This document shows positions 61,194 through 64,000 of a stretch of DNA of 64,000 nt, in pieces. A program made the translations under genes and the position numbers. Origin of the DNA: an uncultured Methanobrevibacter sp. (lineage in GTDB: Archaea; Methanobacteriota; Methanobacteria; Methanobacteriales; Methanobacteriaceae). How positions within the stretch are numbered: the stretch's first letter is position 1; every line of letters begins with the position of its first letter. The DNA is taken from positions 49,698 through 113,697 of the forward strand of contig NZ_CACXNW010000004.1 of assembly GCF_902769175.1 (NCBI RefSeq), in the 5' to 3' direction. Under the pieces are notes generated by a model, which worked only from the letters and a program-made list of their open reading frames with translations, had not been told where the DNA came from and searched no databases.

Positions 61194-61928
61194 TTAATAG
61201 ACTTGAGTATACTCTAATAAGTAATCAGAATATTCCTTATCAAGTATTCTAAGTGCAGAAGCATATTGTGGGCTTGTAGCAGACCTTTCCTCTACAAGGT
61301 TTCTTAAACTGCTGTTTTTCATATGTTCCCTTACTTCTCTAAGGACAAAATCAATTGTATTCTTATTGTATGCTTCAAGCTCTTCCCTAGTCATTTCATA
61401 GAGTTGGTAAGTCTTCAAGTCATAGTTTTTAGTTGGACTCATCAATACTTCGATATAGCTGTAGTATTCTCCAATATCATCAAAGAAAGCATCTACACCC
61501 ATGTATGCAAGAAGTGGGATGAATTGTGCTTCAGCAAATGGGAATATTAGATAACTTGAGGATTTCATGTTTTGCCTTAGGGCAACAATCAGGTCAACCA
61601 AGTCTCTTGGATGAAGAAGCAAATCGTCTGCATTTGCTATGATGAATCCATTGAATCCAAGATCTTCAAGTTCCTTCAAACATTTGATGCGTAAGTCAAT
61701 GTATTTGCTTCCTTGAATGACAGCTATTTCCTTGTCTTCAACAGATTTTGCCTTTTCAATAGTTTGGTTAACGCTCCATTCAGCTATTTCCTTTTCAACA
61801 TCGTAAGCTGAGGATTCATCATCTGCTATATTGAAATCATCTTTATTGATTAATGTTGGAGTTTCCATATCTCCAAGTTTCCCATATCTTCCAGGGCCAT
61901 CATGGCTTTTAATTTCAAATTGTTTCAT
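61194..61928 (-). CDS. TGT/ArcS-like protein (tRNA archaeosine pathway relative)
   Basis: A protein of 244 residues on the minus strand. It starts MKQFEIKSHDGPGRYGKLGD followed by METPTLI, the opening strand and TP turn of tRNA-guanine transglycosylase folds. It then reads NGFIIANADDLLLHPRDLVD and LIFPFAEAQFIPLLAYMGVD, where a barrel would continue, and ends with SPQYASALRILDKEYSDYLL, which recalls the ArcS core. It is about half the length of a full archaeal TGT, lacks the usual catalytic Asp-rich core I could recognise, and has no PUA domain. It may be a non-catalytic or split ArcS-type subunit. ArcS itself converts preQ0-tRNA toward archaeosine. The assignment is by memory of family features only. 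Confidence 0.55.
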   Translation of the reverse strand: MKQFEIKSHDGPGRYGKLGDMETPTLINKDDFNIADDESSAYDVEKEIAEWSVNQTIEKAKSVEDKEIAVIQGSKYIDLRIKCLKELEDLGFNGFIIANADDLLLHPRDLVDLIVALRQNMKSSSYLIFPFAEAQFIPLLAYMGVDAFFDDIGEYYSYIEVLMSPTKNYDLKTYQLYEMTREELEAYNKNTIDFVLREVREHMKNSSLRNLVEERSATSPQYASALRILDKEYSDYLLEYTQVY

Positions 61929-62453
61929 TTTATCTTAAATTCCTTATTTTTTGTAATTAGTTTTATTATCTATTCTTTTTATTAATTAATATTTTGTGTA
62001 GATTTGAACTTTTAATTTAGCATTTGATATTTTATTGGATTAATCTTTTGAATATCACATAAAATTGGATATTTGAAAATTTTCATATTTGATTAATTTT
62101 TTAGGGTTTATATAAAATCGGTGATGTTTAAAAAAATTTTATATTTATATTAGTTAATTCAATAAACATTCATTTTTTTGAATTAAATAATTTTTAAAAA
62201 AAATTAAAGCATGATTAATTTAAAAAGGATTAATTCTTTTTATTTTAGGAAATAAAGGATATTCTTTCTTTAATTTCAAAATTCTTGTTAATCAATTTTA
62301 ATTTAAGTGAAAACTTAATTAATTTAAGTAACATACTAACCTTTTTATATATTAAAAAATATAGTTATTAATACAAAGGTCTGATAACTTAACTAACTAA
62401 AATTATTAATTTGTTCAATTGTGGCATTATGTCTATGATGGGATGGGGAATTT
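61929..62453. promoter_or_regulatory. intergenic region with marR promoter and inverted repeat
   Basis: No gene. TTAAGTGAAAACTTAA near 62305-62320 is an inverted repeat with a half site repeated at about 62322-62330 (AATTTAAGTAAC), a possible operator of the MarR-type regulator. TTTATATA at 62344-62351 is a good TATA box on the plus strand, giving a 5' leader of about 80 bases. GGGATGGGG before 62454 is the ribosome site. Confidence 0.5.
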
Positions 62454-62894
62454 ATGACAATAGAAAAGACCAAAATACCAGAACATTTGAATTATCTATT
62501 AAATTTAACAAAAAGCTATGAAGCATATTTTAAGAAAAATATGGACACTACAGATATAAACATTGGCGAAATCCTTATTTTATTGGAAATCTATAATAAT
62601 GAAGGCTTAAATCAAATTGATATTGTAAAAAAATTCCATGTGACAGAAGCTAACATTAGTAAAACCACTAAAAACCTATTGGTTAAAGGATTGATAATCA
62701 AAAAGATTGATGTTGAAAACAACACAAAAAAATTATTGTTCTTAACTGACAAAGGACAGGAAGCTTGTGAAAAATTGCTTGGAATATTTAAAAATTGGAA
62801 TGAGGAAGTTATAAAAGACATCCCTATGGATGAATTAATTAAATTCTCAGAGATTTTAAGCAGACTTTCTGAAAATTCCATACAATTAATTTAA
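62454..62894 (+). CDS. MarR-type winged-helix transcription regulator
   Basis: A protein of 146 residues with MarR layout: an N-terminal dimerisation helix (HLNYLLNLTKSYEAYFKKNM), then INIGEILILLEIYNNEGLNQ, the helix-turn-helix IDIVKKFHVTEANISKTTKN followed by LLVKGLIIKK, a wing VENNTKKLLFLTDKG, and two C-terminal helices. Members bind palindromes as dimers and usually repress their own gene or a neighbour, releasing on a small ligand. No efflux or target gene is adjacent, so autoregulation through the inverted repeat upstream is the simplest idea. Ligand unknown. Confidence 0.88.
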   Translation: MTIEKTKIPEHLNYLLNLTKSYEAYFKKNMDTTDINIGEILILLEIYNNEGLNQIDIVKKFHVTEANISKTTKNLLVKGLIIKKIDVENNTKKLLFLTDKGQEACEKLLGIFKNWNEEVIKDIPMDELIKFSEILSRLSENSIQLI

Positions 62895-63336
62895 TTCTGG
62901 TTTTTTCCCATTATTTTTTTCTTTTCTTTAGTTATTTTTAATTGTTTGGATTAAATTATTCTTTTTTTATTTTTTCATATTTTTTTCATTGTTTTTAATT
63001 TAATTTATATCTATTTTTTTTTTAAATTTTATGATCTTTTTTTTAAATAAATTTTCATTGAAACCTTAATTGCTTTAGGATTTTTTTCATCTATTTTTTC
63101 ATCATTTTAATTTGGGTTCTGAATTACTTTTCTCGTCTTATTTTTTCATTTCAAAATGAGTTCCACATTATTTTACTTGCTGATTTTTTAATTTTTATCA
63201 TTTCAAAATAAGTTCGTATTTAAGGCAAACCTAAAGATTTTGTTAAGTGTCACCTTTTAGGTTACACTTTCAAAATTTTTCAAAACCTTTATATACTATA
63301 CTACTATAATTATAATTAAGGACGTGAGGTAATCCT
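62895..63336. other. T-rich intergenic region
   Basis: T-rich tracts without a gene. Near its end, AACCTTTATATACTATACTAC (split at 63285-63305) carries a TATA box TTTATATA at 63288-63295, predicting a transcript start near 63315 for the acidic-protein gene. Confidence 0.55.
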
Positions 63337-63384
63337 ATGATTGTCCTAGGTGTGTTTTTCAATGTCTGTGTTAGATACTCTTAA
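63337..63384 (+). CDS. possible 15-residue upstream ORF overlapping the next start
   Basis: The ATG at 63337 behind GTGAGGTAAT opens MIVLGVFFNVCVRYS and stops at TAA 63382-63384, 20 bases inside the acidic-protein gene in another frame. Its ribosome site is better than that of the main gene, so ribosomes may enter here and reinitiate at 63362. Real translation is unproven. Confidence 0.35.
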   Translation: MIVLGVFFNVCVRYS

Positions 63385-64000
63385 ATCCCTCATCGGAGGG
63401 GCAAAAAAAGATATAGATGCAAATTTAACTAAAGAAGCAGAATCTGTTGAAGAAGCTGCTGATTCTATACAGACATCTTCAGAAGAGGAAATTGAAATAA
63501 AATCTGATTCTGAAACTATTTCTGAAGAAGAAACTTTAGAAGCTCCTGAAGAGGAAGCTGCTGAAGAGGAAGCTCCTGAGGAAGAAGCTGCTATTGAAGA
63601 AGCTGCTGAAGAGGAAGCTCCTGAAGAGGAGGCAGCTGAGGAAGAAGTTGCTGAAGAAGTTGAAACTGAAGAAGAAGTTGAAGCTGAAGAGGCTCCTATT
63701 GAAGAAGAAGCTGTTGAAGAAGCAGTTGAAACTGAAGAGGCTCCTGTTGAAGAAGAAGCTGTTGAAGAAGCAGCTGAAGAGGAAGTTTCTTTAGAAGAAG
63801 CGGAAGAATCAATTGATGATAAACTTTCAGAAGATGAAGAACCTTCAGAAGAAGCTGATGAACCTGTAAAAATAGAGGTTGAAGAAGCTGATGAAGAAGA
63901 GGCTTCAGAAGAAAATGAAGAGAGCGATAATATGACTTTATTAAAAGAAAATGATATATATTCAATGGATGATATTGATAAAGAATTTACTCAAAAATTC
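63362..64000 (+). CDS. very acidic Glu/Ala-repeat protein, cut by window end
   Basis: The reading frame is open from the ATG at 63362 to the window edge (213 codons seen). The start MSVLDTLKSLIGGAKKDIDA is an amphipathic helix. It is followed by about 150 residues of Glu/Ala/Val repeats (EEAPEEEAAEEE, EEAPVEEEAVEEAVETEEAP), and near the edge by a more regular sequence LLKENDIYSMDDIDKEF, where a folded domain probably begins. Acidic N-termini of this kind occur on several archaeal proteins, including targeting GTPases, but nothing visible identifies this one. The repeats are imperfect at DNA level (GAAGAAGCT-rich). Confidence 0.75.
   Translation, partial: MSVLDTLKSLIGGAKKDIDANLTKEAESVEEAADSIQTSSEEEIEIKSDSETISEEETLEAPEEEAAEEEAPEEEAAIEEAAEEEAPEEEAAEEEVAEEVETEEEVEAEEAPIEEEAVEEAVETEEAPVEEEAVEEAAEEEVSLEEAEESIDDKLSEDEEPSEEADEPVKIEVEEADEEEASEENEESDNMTLLKENDIYSMDDIDKEFTQKF

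Noticed and set aside
61323..61550. 75-codon plus-strand frame opposite the TGT/ArcS-like gene
   Set aside because: Shadow of the minus-strand gene, no ribosome site, no promoter.

Overview
The window comes from a very AT-rich archaeal chromosome, most probably a Methanobrevibacter-type methanogen (Methanobacteriales). The main reasons are an archaeal class-1 release factor with NIKS and GGQ motifs, long NG-rich beta-helix adhesin-like surface proteins, a DUF655 protein, rubrerythrin, GGTG/AGGAGG Shine-Dalgarno sites with TTTAAATA-type TATA boxes, and a type I-B Cas set. The genus is inferred from gene content and was not tested by alignment.

Layout. 1-6104: 3' part of a decayed giant adhesin-like gene. 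6889-8804: aRF1 (prf1) and a DUF655 protein. 9641-11905: a small DcrB/PsbP-like protein coupled to a membrane-anchored tannase-like esterase. 12506-14953: a second adhesin gene with two in-frame stops. 15300-19318: AbrB-like coiled-coil protein, two more DcrB/PsbP-like paralogues, a 5-formyl-THF cyclo-ligase-family protein and rubrerythrin, separated by AT-rich satellites. 19480-22720: a gene graveyard, including an SseB-like gene beside a dead SseB-like copy.

22824-50957: type I-B CRISPR-Cas locus in the order cas6-cas8b-cas7-cas5-cas3-[mini-CRISPR]-cas4-cas1-cas2, then one very large array. I counted 283 repeats and 282 spacers by hand. The repeat reads GTT...ATTGAAAT on the minus strand, so the array probably runs toward cas2 from a leader at about 50958-51240. 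Cas6 would process the array RNA, Cas5/7/8b would form Cascade, Cas3 would degrade targets, and Cas1/2/4 would add spacers. Three things stand out. (i) A single-spacer mini-array with its own repeat variant sits in the sense strand between cas3 and cas4, resembling the CreA/CreR guide RNAs known in haloarchaeal I-B loci. (ii) cas7 and cas4 both appear to start with ATT. (iii) Many spacer pairs encode the same peptide with synonymous substitutions, a record of repeated sampling of related viruses.

51287-53482: a second graveyard with two dead copies of a small membrane-anchored protein, a zinc-ribbon protein and two zinc-ribbon microproteins. 53827-56790: an intact adhesin-like protein, followed by a strong hairpin and a run of 61 T. 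57071-58702: a small coiled-coil protein, a voltage-gated K+ channel and an in-frame downstream ORF. 59402-60991: exonuclease VII (xseA, xseB), a bacterial-type enzyme. 61194-61928 (minus): a TGT/ArcS-like protein. 62454-62894: a MarR-type regulator. 63362-end: the start of a very acidic protein cut by the window edge. I saw no rRNA, tRNA or transposase gene.
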